Assembly (NCBI GenBank): GCA_031310005.1
Contig: CM062381.1
Coordinates: 496,001-560,000 of the forward strand
Length of the DNA stretch: 64,000 nt
Direction of reading: 5' to 3'
Origin: Dactylellina haptotyla
Taxonomy: Eukaryota > Ascomycota > Orbiliomycetes > Orbiliales > Orbiliaceae
Below are positions 24,201 through 36,400 of the stretch, piece by piece. A model generated the notes under the pieces. It ran no database searches. It was not told where the DNA came from and saw only the letters and a program-made list of their open reading frames with translations. Position numbers and translations under genes: made by a program. Position 1 is the stretch's first letter. Each line of letters starts with the position of its first letter.

Positions 24201-25363
24201 CGATATGCCAGTGGTAATGGCGACTATGAATTGGTTGACAATATTGCAATGCAATGGACATCCGGATAATTTGGCGGATCCTTCATGTGAATTGATAAAA
24301 CGAACTTTTGAGAAGGCTGTCGTGCGAGCGATTCCTCAAAGCAAAGCAAGCTTCTAAGGAAACACGTATGTCGCGAGCCGTTTTGGGTCAACCAGATGAG
24401 TATTTTTACAGAGCTTAGAGTTTCGAAAGCAATCCTAATGACTGCGACTGTGGCGAGACTCTTGTAGGTATGGGTTTTGTGCGTTGTTCACGATGTTTTG
24501 TGTAACTGGTCGCACGAGCAACACTCCTAGAAGTGATATTCCATAGAGTATCTGTAGGAACTATAAATGTGAGCGATGGGAATTAGGCTATAGATTGAGA
24601 CTTGGCAGCTCGATTAACAACAAATAGATAACTAATGTGTATACCCTTGTATTCGAAGTTCGACCGAATCATATATCAACATGAGATATATATCCAAGAT
24701 TATATATATAAGCTTATTACTAGATCCTCGAAAGAGGCTCGATACCGTATGCCGACGAAGTTCCTGTCCCATCCCGCATGGCATATGCATAGTATTGCAT
24801 CATGTGGTGAAACACAAAACTCTTCTACCCGCTCGCTTTTCCCTCTAGCTTTCCCCTAAGATTCAACCGCTTTTGTTCTGTTTGGGATCTGCAACATCTG
24901 CATCATGCCTTGAACTTCAGGATATCGATGCTTCAGGGGTCTATGGCGTTCGGTGTAATTGATTATAGTTTGCTAATAAGAGAACCTAGGAACTCAGGCT
25001 GTACAGGTGCGGGGGCTCTCCTAGTTATCATTGGACGTACACTGTTTTATTGTTCTTGATTGTGTAGTGTTCCCGTATCGCAATCGACGCTAGATGAGGT
25101 GGTAAAGTTGCTTTAGCGAAGGAATCCGTAGATTCTCTGGATGTGAAACTGTGAATATTCTCTTTAATATTTCTGTTTTGTAATTGATATGTATATACAT
25201 ACCCTTTGTTTGGAATATTTTATGACGGCACTATCCATATATACATATTATACGTTTTCCCTACACCTATTCAAGTCCCTTGGAATTTTGATGAATATCC
25301 TCACTGTAGATATCAAATCTAAAGAATGACTAGAGCGCAACAGCCACTATTTGAGAGCTTGAA
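21248..25363. other. Intergenic, about 4 kb, no supported gene
   Basis: The first 200 bases should be the leader of the minus gene. The rest contains only short frames. One 82-aa frame at 23969-24217 starts at a true ATG and contains a GTTAGT donor-like site, but no downstream exon joins it convincingly. AT-rich stretches with TATATA runs near 24.7 and 25.2 kb probably belong to the promoter of the gene at 25364. Confidence 0.45.
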
Positions 25364-27727
25364 ATGTCCGACGGAACGTCCTCAGGTTTACTAACTGCCC
25401 CGGAGCCACTGATTACTTCATACATCTACGCAACAGCAGTAGCAGCGCAATATACTAGCACAAATTCAGCAGATAACAATATCGGCACGATAGTTGGCGT
25501 CACATTCGGCGTTATTGGGTTCATATTAATTCTGTGCCTATTCACCTGTTGCTGTGGCGCCTGCCGCGTGCGTTCGATACCTAGATCTGGAGATCTGGAA
25601 AAGGGTAGCGGAACTCTCAGTGTCAGCTTGCCTAGCAGTCCCGGGGGCTGTGAGAGACTGGCGGGACCCGGAGCAGGGCGCAGGACTCTTCACGGACAAG
25701 CGGCAAGGTGCCGAATCTTGAGGTTTGAAGAGAGGGAGGAGGAGAGGAGTGTGGAGGGAGTTGGAGGAGTGGGTGGTATCAGACGGCCGGCGTATGCGCA
25801 TTTGCATCATGGAGGTGGATATGGGCGTAGGACGCCGCCGAGGCCTAGATCTCCTGGGGTCAATTTGGGCATACCTGGTCCTGGCCCTGGTCCTCCTAGG
25901 CCACCACCATATCTAAGCACTCTGCCTGATTTACGGTTTCCGATCAGTGAAATAACAACTACGTCGAGTTATGCTGGAAGCAGCATTGGAACGAGTCCGA
26001 GGATACCACATGCGCATGCTGCTGGACCTGAGTTTTTACGCCCGCATACACCGGTTCCAGTGCCATCGAGACCGCCTACTCCGGGTCGCACAAGCCGTCC
26101 GGTATCAATACATACGAATTGTGTGAGCAAAGAGGCATTGGAGAATATTGTTGACCAAGTGCTGGAAGCTCAGATAGCGGATATACAACGGGTTGAGGAT
26201 GACCTACTCGATGAACAAACTCAGAGACAAAGGGATGGGATAAGAGCGGAGATGAGGAATAGCGACTTGAGAGAAGATATCAGAGACTTGGAGGAAAGGA
26301 CGAGGAATCTCGAGGACGAATCGAAAGAGATTCGATTCAGGGCGGCGACGGGTCGACCACATACACCATTGCCGCCAGTCATTATTAAGAATACTTGTAT
26401 CCATCGATCCGGCTCCAGGCGCGGCAGCAGGGGTAGCGATAGCGGGTCAGATACTGATATGGATCCTCGTGGACCTCCTCTTGGCCCGCTACCAGTAGGA
26501 CCTGGTGGACCTGGATTAAGGGGACCTCGCGGACCTCATCCACCGTTTGAAGGTATGGAATGGTATGGCTCACCACCACCAACTGCTCCGTTGTCTCCAG
26601 CTTCATCATTTCGCCCGCCAGGCCCTCCCGGGGTAGGAATTGGGTACCCTGTTAACGACTATGATCACTCTATGGATGATGCTAGCGAAGAATCTGCATT
26701 TGCAACGGCATCCGAGGAAGCCCCGTCTCCAAGGACTACTGTACCTCCTCGACGGGCATCGATCGAGTACCATCCCACTCATGTTCCCCCTATACCGCCA
26801 GGAAATATCAGGAATCAACCCGGTATGCCACGCAGAGGAGTTCGTCCACCGCATCCATTAAGGCCGGGGTTTGGTAGAGGACATCCTTACCAGCCGTCTC
26901 TTGATACTGAAGCAACTGGGCCGGAGTATGATAGACCGGGAATTAACGGCCAACGTTCATATATGGGACCAAGCCCATTTCCTCAATATCCAGATGCATA
27001 TAGGATGAGAGGAATGGGCGAGCATATCCGCCGAGGCAACATCCCTCGTGGCCCACCATCCGTACAACACTCCGGTCCGAACCTAAGGCCACAACGGAGA
27101 CCTTCAGTTGAAAGACATATGAATGATATTAATATCGGCCCGGAAGGTCAAAGGAGGCGTAGAAGTATGAGCGGCCAACCGTCTGATATGAGCGGTCCCG
27201 GTTTGAGCCAGATGAGAGGCACGATGAGACCTCAAGGCGCAGATAGGAGTGTGCATTTTCAATCGGACGAGCCCATCGAGGAGTTTCCGCAATTCCCACC
27301 TGGGGTTTCAACGTCACAATTTGATAAAAGACGGAGAAGGAACAGTAATAGTGGTATATCAGGGGAGTTTCCTCCTCGCATGCGAACACCTCAATCACAG
27401 GGAAGGAGAGGGAGCAGTGGCCATGGGGGTATGCATACGGGTATGGGCATAGGAACCGGGCATCCGGACTCTGATATCTCAACTGAAATGGAGCCAGAGT
27501 ACGGTTTCCACCCTGGGGGATTCAGAGGTATACCGAGAAGGACATCGTCAACAATTGCAGAGCCACCGTATATGGATGGAGGGAGGGAGAGCTATCTGGA
27601 TAGAATGGGAAGGATGGGCGATATGGAGACCATTCCGTCGCAGGGTACCGGGAGCGAAACGAATGGAGAGAGCGGAACGGGGAGAGATGGAAGGTACCAT
27701 TACCACCGGTACCCGCAGGACTATTAA
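25364..27727 (+). CDS. Single-pass membrane protein with Cys-rich juxtamembrane site and long Pro/Gly-rich tail, 787 aa
   Basis: Start ATG 25364, stop TAA 27725-27727, no intron. There is no cleavable signal peptide. Residues 1-39 are polar and Ser/Thr-rich, and residues 40-61 form one hydrophobic helix (NIGTIVGVTFGVIGFILILC region). CCC at 62-64 and C67 follow, then RVRS, a pattern that fits palmitoylation next to the membrane and a cytosolic C-terminus. After a Gly/Pro-rich stretch, residues about 253-327 form a highly charged coiled coil (ENIVDQVLEAQIADIQRVED onward). The remaining 450 residues are Pro/Gly/Arg-rich and disordered. I do not recognise the family. The architecture suggests a scaffold or sensor at a membrane, which is inference only. 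Confidence 0.8.
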   Translation: MSDGTSSGLLTAPEPLITSYIYATAVAAQYTSTNSADNNIGTIVGVTFGVIGFILILCLFTCCCGACRVRSIPRSGDLEKGSGTLSVSLPSSPGGCERLAGPGAGRRTLHGQAARCRILRFEEREEERSVEGVGGVGGIRRPAYAHLHHGGGYGRRTPPRPRSPGVNLGIPGPGPGPPRPPPYLSTLPDLRFPISEITTTSSYAGSSIGTSPRIPHAHAAGPEFLRPHTPVPVPSRPPTPGRTSRPVSIHTNCVSKEALENIVDQVLEAQIADIQRVEDDLLDEQTQRQRDGIRAEMRNSDLREDIRDLEERTRNLEDESKEIRFRAATGRPHTPLPPVIIKNTCIHRSGSRRGSRGSDSGSDTDMDPRGPPLGPLPVGPGGPGLRGPRGPHPPFEGMEWYGSPPPTAPLSPASSFRPPGPPGVGIGYPVNDYDHSMDDASEESAFATASEEAPSPRTTVPPRRASIEYHPTHVPPIPPGNIRNQPGMPRRGVRPPHPLRPGFGRGHPYQPSLDTEATGPEYDRPGINGQRSYMGPSPFPQYPDAYRMRGMGEHIRRGNIPRGPPSVQHSGPNLRPQRRPSVERHMNDINIGPEGQRRRRSMSGQPSDMSGPGLSQMRGTMRPQGADRSVHFQSDEPIEEFPQFPPGVSTSQFDKRRRRNSNSGISGEFPPRMRTPQSQGRRGSSGHGGMHTGMGIGTGHPDSDISTEMEPEYGFHPGGFRGIPRRTSSTIAEPPYMDGGRESYLDRMGRMGDMETIPSQGTGSETNGESGTGRDGRYHYHRYPQDY

Positions 27728-28443
27728 CTCTAAACTTGACCTTCTCTACTTACGGGATGGGTTTGAGTATCATCTGTACGTGTTTGCCGTGTATGCACAA
27801 GTGGGTATCGAAGAGTGCCGCGTTGTAGGGCCCTAAATGCAACAGCGGGACCAAGACGGAGATGGAAGTGGGCCCGTTGGAGAGTAGCGGGCAGACAACA
27901 TGGAGTCCAAAGTGTACCTCCCCGCTCTGTTGTTATCAACCACGACACCGCGAGAGTAGAAGAAAGAAGAATACAATATCTGTAGCCATATACGACATAC
28001 GCAGATAGGAGAGTAGAGTCGTAAGGCGTACGTCGGGGCTGTGGCGTTGAAATACGGACCCGGTCTTGGCGCACATACGTCAACCGCATCCCAACCAAAC
28101 GTGCCTCGTCGTATCCTCAAACCTGAGCAGCCTCCTCTTCCTCTTCTCTCTTCCTCGTGCTCTTCAACATCTCTCCTTCGTGGCCCATCGTCATATAAGC
28201 TGAACCACCTCTCCAGTCCGAGCCATAACTACCGCTGCATGCCATCACCGGACCTCATTTTGACGGGAAGCGACTCTCCTTGTGTCTGGCCTGAGGTACC
28301 AGCCTCCTAGTTACCCCTCCATCCCGCACCAGGTCCAGCTACCTCAACCCTTGCTCTTCCTTTGACGTCGCAAACACACCCGGGGGCTCACCACACACTC
28401 ACCAAGCTCCCCTCCATTCTCGACTTCTTTCCCACCCCGCGCT
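27728..28443. other. Intergenic between membrane protein and SNX41-like gene
   Basis: Contains the 3' region of the preceding gene and a CT-rich promoter/leader (about 28.1-28.44 kb) for the sorting nexin. No other feature is visible. Confidence 0.5.
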
Positions 28444-30653
28444 ATGTGGGAAGACAACAACCCTCTCTCGTACGGCTCCTCGCCGCCCACCTCGCCCTAC
28501 GACCACATCCAGACCCCCTTTGGCCACCGACCCTCGTCCCCGAGTGCGGCCTCGTCGGAGAACGATGACGTCCCGGATTTCACAAGCAAGATCAGAGATC
28601 CGGAAGATGGGGCGGAAGCACCGGATACTGCTCCCGGCAAAACGGTGAACGATACGGACACCGACATTGACGAGGAGGAAGAAGACTACTACGGCGGACG
28701 ACGGAAGAAAGGAGGGTACTCCAGCAGGGTGGAGCAGATACTCTGGGAGGTGAAGGATATGGAGATCTTTATCGTCGATGCGGGGAAGAACATGGACGGC
28801 AGCGGGGGCAATTTCATCGCTTACACGATTCGCACCGGGGTATGGGAACTTGCTACCAACGGAGCTCTTGAGGGAGCTTTCCGAGAGGTTGGGCTAATGT
28901 TGAGTGTGTGAAATATAGGATCTGGAAGTACGACGGCGGTACTCTGAGTTTGCGTCTTTGCGAGCTAATCTCGTTCTCTTACACCCTACCCTGATCATAC
29001 CACCGATACCAGAGAAGCACTCCATGTCGGATTACGTTGCCGCACCGACGAGAGCAAAGGAGGACCAGGGGATCATCGAACACAGACGGCGTATGCTAGG
29101 CGTCTTTCTGAACCGCTGCGCGAGGATGAAGCAAATACGTAAAGATACCGTGTTCATGCGCTTCTTGGATCCGAATGCCAGCTGGGTAATACACAATACC
29201 TACCAAACCGTTTCAGTTACGAATATCAAAAATACTAACAGGAACTGAACAATCCAGAGCGAGGTTCTACACTCCCCGCCAATCTCTACGCTGCCAAAAC
29301 ACCCTCTCAGAGCACCACCCATCGACCCTTCCCGCCCGTCCCCAGCCCACCAGTACCTCCCAATCCCACCGGCAAACTCGAAACTAAAAAACGTTCCATC
29401 ACCACCCACATCACCGGATACCGCCCGCCCGACAGATTTCACGCACACGAGAAGCCTCCCCTCGACTACTGCCAATCTCTCGGAGGCCGATCTGGATCCG
29501 TACTTCATCGCGTACGAAGGGAACACCCGCGCCTACGAGACCTTACTCACCTCCGGGGTGGAGAAAGTAAACCGGCGAATGCTTAATAGGCTTTCCAACC
29601 TGTCTACTGACATGTCGGAGCTGGGGGCACGGTACAACGCCTTTTCGCTGTCCGAGCCCGCGCCGACGCTGGGACCCGCGATAGAGAAGGTCGGACAGGC
29701 CGTGGATTCGACGTACCTTGCTACCGAGGAGTTGGCGGCGGGGCTCGCTTCCGGGTTCACGGAGCCGATTAGAGAGTCAGCGCAGTTTGCCGGGGTAGTG
29801 AGGAGCGTGTTGAAGTATAGGATGATGAAGCGGGTGCAGGAGGAGATCACGCGGGATGAGCTGGCGAAGGCGAAGATGAAGCTCGAGCAGCTGGAGAAGA
29901 GCGAGCTCGAGGCGAGGAGGATTGAGCATTACCTTGCTGGGAGTGGAGTGCCGCCGACGAGTGGAGGAGGGCCGACGTCAGGAGGTGCGGGGACGCACGA
30001 GGAGCCTCCGAGGAGGAATTCGGATTCGAGTGTGCAGCAGACGGGAGCGGGGAATAGACCTGGCAGTTCGGGTGATTCGGATGCGGGGAGCGTGGATAGT
30101 GACTTCCCGCCGACGCATTCTAGTCCTATGCCGCCGCCGATATCTACTTCGCCGATTCCGTATCCGACTGCGTTGCCGGGAGGTGGACCGGGAGGTTCGT
30201 CGCCGCAGCATAGGAAGGCGAGCTCGTTTTCGAATCCGCTGTCGTATCCGGTTTCTAAGATCTTTGGGAAGCTGACGCACGCGGTGTCTGGGATTGTGGA
30301 CGCGGATCCGGAGACTACGAGGCGGAATAATATCGGGAAGACGAGGGAGACGATGGTACAGATGGAGGCGGCACTACAGGTCGCCGGGAGGGATGTGGAG
30401 GATGCTGGGAAGGCGGTTCTAGCAGATTTACATCGGTTCCAGGCGGAGAAGGAGACGGATATGAGGAAGTTGATGGTGAGTGGTGTTTTTTCTCTCTAAA
30501 CATGATGTTTCGTTCTATATGGGTGAGATGCTAACAGTGACTTTGACTATGGGATAGATTAATTTTGCGAAGTGCCAGATCGAGTGGGCTAAGAAGAATT
30601 TGGAGTCGTGGGAGGATGCGAAGGTGGAGGTTGATAAGATCACTGTCCGGTAG
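28444..30653 (+). CDS. SNX41: Sorting nexin of the Snx41/Atg20 type (PX-BAR), four exons
   Basis: Exons 28444-28839, 28919-29185, 29258-30475 and 30558-30653, all joined in phase 0, encode 658 aa. Introns are 79, 72 and 82 nt. The start MWEDNNPLSYGSS resembles the MW(G/N)DDNNPYG start of fungal Snx41. The PX domain spans about residues 96-221, with RRRYSEFASLR (137-147) forming the phosphoinositide-binding motif, PPIPEKHSMSDYV and the LDPNASWSEVLHSPP block that follows PX in this family. A helical region typical of the BAR domain begins about residue 300, is split by a Gly/Ser/Pro-rich insert (about 450-545), and resumes to the C-terminus (QIEWAKKNLESWEDAKVEVD). Known relatives pair with Snx4 on endosomes for retrograde sorting and contribute to selective autophagy. 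Snx41 versus Atg20 paralogue assignment is from memory of family sequences. Confidence 0.88.
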
Positions 30654-33453
30654 ACGGGGGCGGGAGGGGATTTTATTGTTTGTTTTTCACGATAACGTCT
30701 CTGGTGGCTATTGATATAGATCCCAGAGGTAGGGAGAACGGTCTGGAATAGCAAGGACCTATGGGTACGAAAATTACGATATTTACTTGTTTTTGTGTAT
30801 ACTTTTCTTCTTCTTTCCTCCGAGTGCGTGTGCATACTGAGCCTGGTAATTAATAAAATTATAGCCTCGGGACCAGGCGAATAAAAATATAATTAATTTG
30901 AATTTGTCTAATTTAGAAGAGGATGATATGTTTACGTGATTGCTAGATAGATATTAGAGAATGTTCCTTGAAAAGGATGTTGACTTGTTGCTAGTATGAC
31001 AACGCTTCATTCGAGGCAGTAGATAGGGTCCTCTGGATACCAATAGACCTTATTAAGTCGGATTTGAGTGTAATGGTCATATTCTGTATGGTCGGCTGCT
31101 CTCGATGATTGTAATGTGAGATACTTACAGTGCATTGGCATCACGGCAGGGGTATGTTGAGTTGGAACTACCGTATACGCACGCATGCATTTAGTTCACC
31201 AATAATTTAATTTGTTGCTATGGTTGTTCTAGTTACATACTCGCCTTGTATTTTATTCTATTTTACTTAATTTTAGTATATTTCACATAAATTCTATAAT
31301 TTAATGGAAATAGCGAGTGCGAGAGGGCTAGTGGGCTGGTTATCTGTGATTCAGATCCTTGGTTGGAGATAAGATCGCCTGGGACGGGAAGGGTTGCTTA
31401 TTTTAGCAGGCCTCGTAACACACCCGGCCGTCGCCATCCATCTTGGACCCGTTTCGGCCAGTCCTTCACCCAGAAGCTTCTTCTCTGTCGTGTTGTCTCG
31501 CGGGGTGTTTGATGGCAGAAGGGATAATATGACAAATGCGCTTTTAACAAGACGAGCGGATCGAGAGCCCAAATCGCGCAGAGGTGCAGCGTAAGCGGCC
31601 TGCGGGAGTCGCCTCGCAGACAAAGGGAACGAAGCAGTCATGACTCTTAAGCTCGTGCCTGGTCGAATTGGAAGTGGGAATAGGTAGTCATTTGGCGGTG
31701 GCTGCTGGCTGGGAGGCCCTGGAGCCTGGGCGCGAGAGCCTATTCTGGTCCCTCACAACGGCGGGCTGGGCTAAACCCCGTGATTTGCTGGCTGGGAGCT
31801 CGAGCGGTTGCACGTTACCGCACCGTGAGGTCCCGTCGACCAGGGCTGAGCCGCTCTTTCGCTCTAATAAGATATGCTTAGTTATGTGCAGAGATTTCTG
31901 TGAGTCCGAGGCGAGGGAGAGAGAGAAGGAGTCCTAAATGGACAGGCGAGCTAAAGGTGTGAGCCTTGTAGCTAGCCCGGAGTAGCAATGATGATGATTG
32001 CTGTGCTGGGCGATATATAATCCGTAATCCTTCCTTAAGCTGCCCTTTCGTGCACCCCTTCTCTGGATCCTGAATCTTTTAAACCCTTCCCCGTCCGCCC
32101 GTTTCCCGTCCTTCTTCCTAGATTTCTCCTGTCTCGTTAGGATCCAGCTATTGCGTGGGGGAGAGCACCAGAAACACGCACGTACACATACACACACACG
32201 CACAAACGGTACATACACACGCTCACTCTCTCACGACGATGGAGTAGACGAACAGACGAGACGACAAGTGATAAAGAGAGAGCTGATTAGACGCGGCTAG
32301 CTAGGGAAGGCCCTCCCGGAACCATCGTGCTACCAGCCCACCGACCCGTTTCAACCGTCTACCGGCTGCGGCTCCGAGCAATTCGAAACGTGCCCGCGAG
32401 GCTCCAGTTATCGATAAAGCGGATCCTGGTTGGACACCTCTCCACAACAACCAGACAGCTCCGAGATTTAGGTAAGCGAATCTGAAATCCGCGGCCACTG
32501 GGCCAGTGCACCGATATTCGAGGATCCAATACCCAGTATCGTATATATATATATATATATTTTCTTTTCTCAATTAAACGTAAGAAAGATGGCTGGGCGC
32601 GCGAGCATTCTTCGATGCTTCGATTGTGCTGCGTTCGGCGTCGTCGTGTGTTGAAGCCTTCCTCCTCCTCGACACCGCTCCTCCTCCCTCCTCTTCCTTC
32701 TTTCTCTTTCCATCTCGTCGAAACCCTCCCCCACCCCGGAATCCGCACCTCTTCCCGCTTCCACAGCTCCCATAGTCAGCTTCAGGCCCTTCTCCCGCAT
32801 CTGTTACCCCGTCACTGACATAGTCTCTCCCTCCTCGTCCTGTAGCTATCTCTTCTTTAGAGCGTCTGTGGTACCACACGGCCCGGCAAGCAAGCAAGCA
32901 AGCAACACCACCAAGCAAGCAAGGGGAAAGAAAAAAAACCCACACCACACTATACACATCCCAAAAAAACAGCCCACCTTTTACTATAAGATCCAAAAGA
33001 GAATAATAACAGCTGCCTGCATTCCACTGCCGGGTAGCTCGTTCACACATAGCCTTCAAAACGTCTTCCGCACTGAGGAAACGGAAACTGTTCGACGGCG
33101 GAAACGAAGAAGACGCTGCCCCATCCCCGAGAAGCCAGACCCCAAATCCTCCGACTGAGTTTCGTCCCTCCACCCCGACCCTCGTCGAGAGCTCGACGGC
33201 AAGCCTGCCCTCGTCCTCCGCATCAATTGGAACGTCTGCTTCTGAGGCAGCCGCGCCAGCTCCAACCTCGGCGGCTCCCGCGGCATCAGCATCCCGCCAC
33301 CGATCCTCCTCTCCCTTTGTAAAATCCTCTTCTTCCCTCCAGGACTCCTCCTATCCGTCATTTGATTCCTCCTCTCTGTCGTTCGCCTACGCTCGCTCGG
33401 ACGACGGCATTGCAACCCCTCCTGGATATATACCCTCCCCTCAACCGTCACAG
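30654..33453. other. Intergenic plus coding-like upstream frame of the Ubp12 gene
   Basis: An AATAAA at 30852-30857 probably ends the sorting nexin transcript. The segment 30.9-32.5 kb shows nothing supportable. A (TA)n run lies at about 32542-32560 and (GCAA)n runs at about 32886-32922. From 33010 to 33453 the frame of the downstream gene is open and looks coding but lacks an ATG (see findings). Confidence 0.5.
32542..32560. repeat. (TA)n microsatellite
   Basis: About nine to ten uninterrupted TA dinucleotides, flanked by T-rich sequence, upstream of the deubiquitinase gene. Confidence 0.85.
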
Positions 33454-36400
33454 ATGGTCGAATCCCAGGCTGCCACCCCGCAACCGAGCCAGCTCGATGC
33501 ATCGGAAACAGTGGGAAGCCTTACCGAAGAGGTGAACGGATCAGTAGAGCCCAAGTCTCCAAACGGTCCTCAGGATGGGGAAACCCCAGCGGGTACGGTT
33601 TTTCAATTCTTGTTTCTTTTTCTCCCCGCTCTCAATTCCCAATAGCTAGCACAAGTGGGGTATTTCAAAATCTTGTTGAACCAAAAAAAAAGCTAATAAT
33701 TCGATCTTTTTCTCTTCCTAGACACCGGTAAGATGGAAATTGACGAAGAAGGAGTGAAACCCTCAGATGAAAATAAGACTACTCTGAGGAGAAGCCCTTC
33801 CGTCGACATGATAACATCCCCGCCCCCCATCCACATCGAAGAACCCTCTGAATCTGCCCCTCCGCAAGCTGAGGAAACCCTGGACGATACTGTTGAGCGA
33901 ATCAGAGTCACCAGCGATGCCATGCCCGTGGAAGGGAAAAAGTACTACGTAGTTGAAGGCAAGTGGTGGAGACGCTTCCTTGCGCAGCTATCGGACTACG
34001 AACCTTCGAAAGAGGATGATTTCGATATCAGCAGCCCCGTACCTCCCCTGGACACATCGGAGCTCATCGATCATGTCGAACTGCTACCAGGCGGGAAGAC
34101 CTTCCCCGTTCTCAAAGAGGACCTGCAAATGATCATTGATTTTGACATTGTCCCGCAGGAGATCTGGGAAGAACTCGTGAGCATGTATGGTATAAACGAA
34201 AAGTCGCCGGTGCTCTGTCGCGAGGCTATCAACACAGCGGACCGCGATGCGAAGGCGAACATCATAGTAGATCTTCACCCTCCCGTGTACACCGTCTATC
34301 TGTTGGCACCTTCGTCCAACACCGCAACTTTCACCCAGCTGAAAGAGAGCGCCCAGAACAAGGCGCCGAGGAAAATAATGATGGGCAAGATTGCAAGGTT
34401 CCAGGACCTGCTCTTGGAAGTAAAAACGCAGCTCGGACTAGAATCCCGTGATAAGATCCGGTTGTGGAGGTTCAAGCCATCGCCCGGACAGAAGCCCCCG
34501 CCGACGGCGAAAATCGATATGATGGCATTCTTGGAGTTCGAATACGGCAACAACCGTGAGCCAATTGACTTGCCTGATAACACCAAGCAGCTTTTGTTAG
34601 GCCAGTACAACGGCCGAATGACGCTTGTTGGAGCTGGAATCACTCAGGAGAAATATCTCATCGTTGAGGTTGAAGAGGAAGGCGAATGGCCTTCGGAGCG
34701 TGTCAGCAAAGCCCTCAGACTTAGCAATACGGACAGTCTCCCCGTACGTGTGACTAAGGGAACACAAGTTACACAGAGTGTTTCGTCAGCGAAAGCAACC
34801 GCCAACAATAAGGCTCGTGGGCCGGTTACAAGGTCCGCTGCTTCCCCGGCGCCTGCTGTGACCCGTAATGTGATGACAAGAAGAGACGGACGGGCACCCG
34901 GTGCAGTTGGATTCTCGAATCTGGGAAACACCTGCTATATGAACTCTGCCCTCCAGTGCATTAAATCTGTGGAGGAGCTATCTAGATATTTTATTGGTAA
35001 GTTGTTAAAAATCCGTGTTTTTTGCTAAATATATATCTAACAAAAATGTCGGTAGATGGCCTCCATAAGAAAGAACTGAATCCGAAGAATCCGATCAGTT
35101 CTGGTGGAAGGATCGCGACAATGTACGCCCAACTCATCCAGACTGTCTACAATCCCAATGTTGGCAGCACCGTCGCACCCCGTGAATTCAAGGGCGCCGT
35201 CGGAAAGCACAACAGCATCTTCAGCGGCTACGGCCAGCAGGATTCTCAGGAATTCGTGAGCTACTTGTTGGACATTCTCCACGAGGATCTCAACCGAATC
35301 CACAACAAGCCTGCTGTTGAATTCCCAGACAGCACTGATGAGATGGTTGGTGACGATTCCGCCATCGCCAAGCTGGCAGAGGAGAACTGGGAGCTCTACC
35401 GCAAGAGGAACGACAGTGTCATTATCGACCTTTTTGCGGGTATGTACAAGAGTACGGTCATCTGTCCAGTTTGTGATAAGACATCGATCAAGTTTGATCC
35501 TTGGCTCAGTTGCCAGCTGCCCCTGCCCATGGAGAACCTCTGGACCAAAGCCATCACATTCGTACCCTCGGGTGCGTCGGCCACGTCGTACGAGAGGCTC
35601 GTGATAGTACACGTCGAGATGGAAAAGTACGGCACCATCAAGCAGCTTAAAGACTTTGTCAGCAAGCGATTAGGCGTCGATAGCAAAAAAATGGTCGTAT
35701 CAGAAGTCTTTAGGAATAAGTTCTACAAGCACCATGAGGACAACAAGTCGGTTTCAGAAGCCATCATGCCTAACGATCAAATCTATGTCTACGAGGTTGA
35801 GGATACCCCGACAAACTTCCCGCCTCCAAAGCGAAAGAAGCCGATGACCATGACGGGGAGACTCACGATGTCGACCATGTTTGCGTCTTGGGATGACGAG
35901 GAGTCGGAGGACGACTTTGAGAAAACCGAGACCCAGGAGTTGCTCGTGCCCGTTTTCAACCGTCTCTACAAGGACAACAGGAGAATGGGCGCGGACTTGT
36001 TTGGCATCCCGTCTTTCATCGTCCTCAATCGCGAGGAGCAGAAGGATCCTGACGCGATTCTCAAGAAGCTTGTGTCGAACCTGCAAAAGTTCACTACTAG
36101 TGACATGTATTCCCCGGATCTCAGTCCCAAACGCCCCGGCAATCAGAAAGCAGGATCGAATGCTTCTGAGCCAAACGTTCTGGAAGAAGAAGGCGAGGTT
36201 GTCAATATGCCCGCTGTCAAGATCGATAGTGACACAGACACCGGAACGGAAGACTTTGTGGATGTAAAGATGGGAGATGCAGAGTCTGAGCTGAATGTTG
36301 AGATGAGCCCGACTCCGGCTACAACGCAGAGTGATTCCTCGGAGCGAGTCCTGGATCACTGGCGCACCTTGTTCACGACGAAGATTATGCCGCGCAAGGG

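Noticed and set aside
23969-24217. 82-codon frame with a true ATG and an internal GTTAGT donor-like site
   Set aside because: The first 48 codons look protein-like, but the best acceptor (TTTTTAAG at about 24163) leads straight into a stop codon; no in-phase exon was found.
33056-33502. 148-codon frame on minus
   Set aside because: Shadow of the plus-strand open frame upstream of the deubiquitinase; Arg-rich with no motif.
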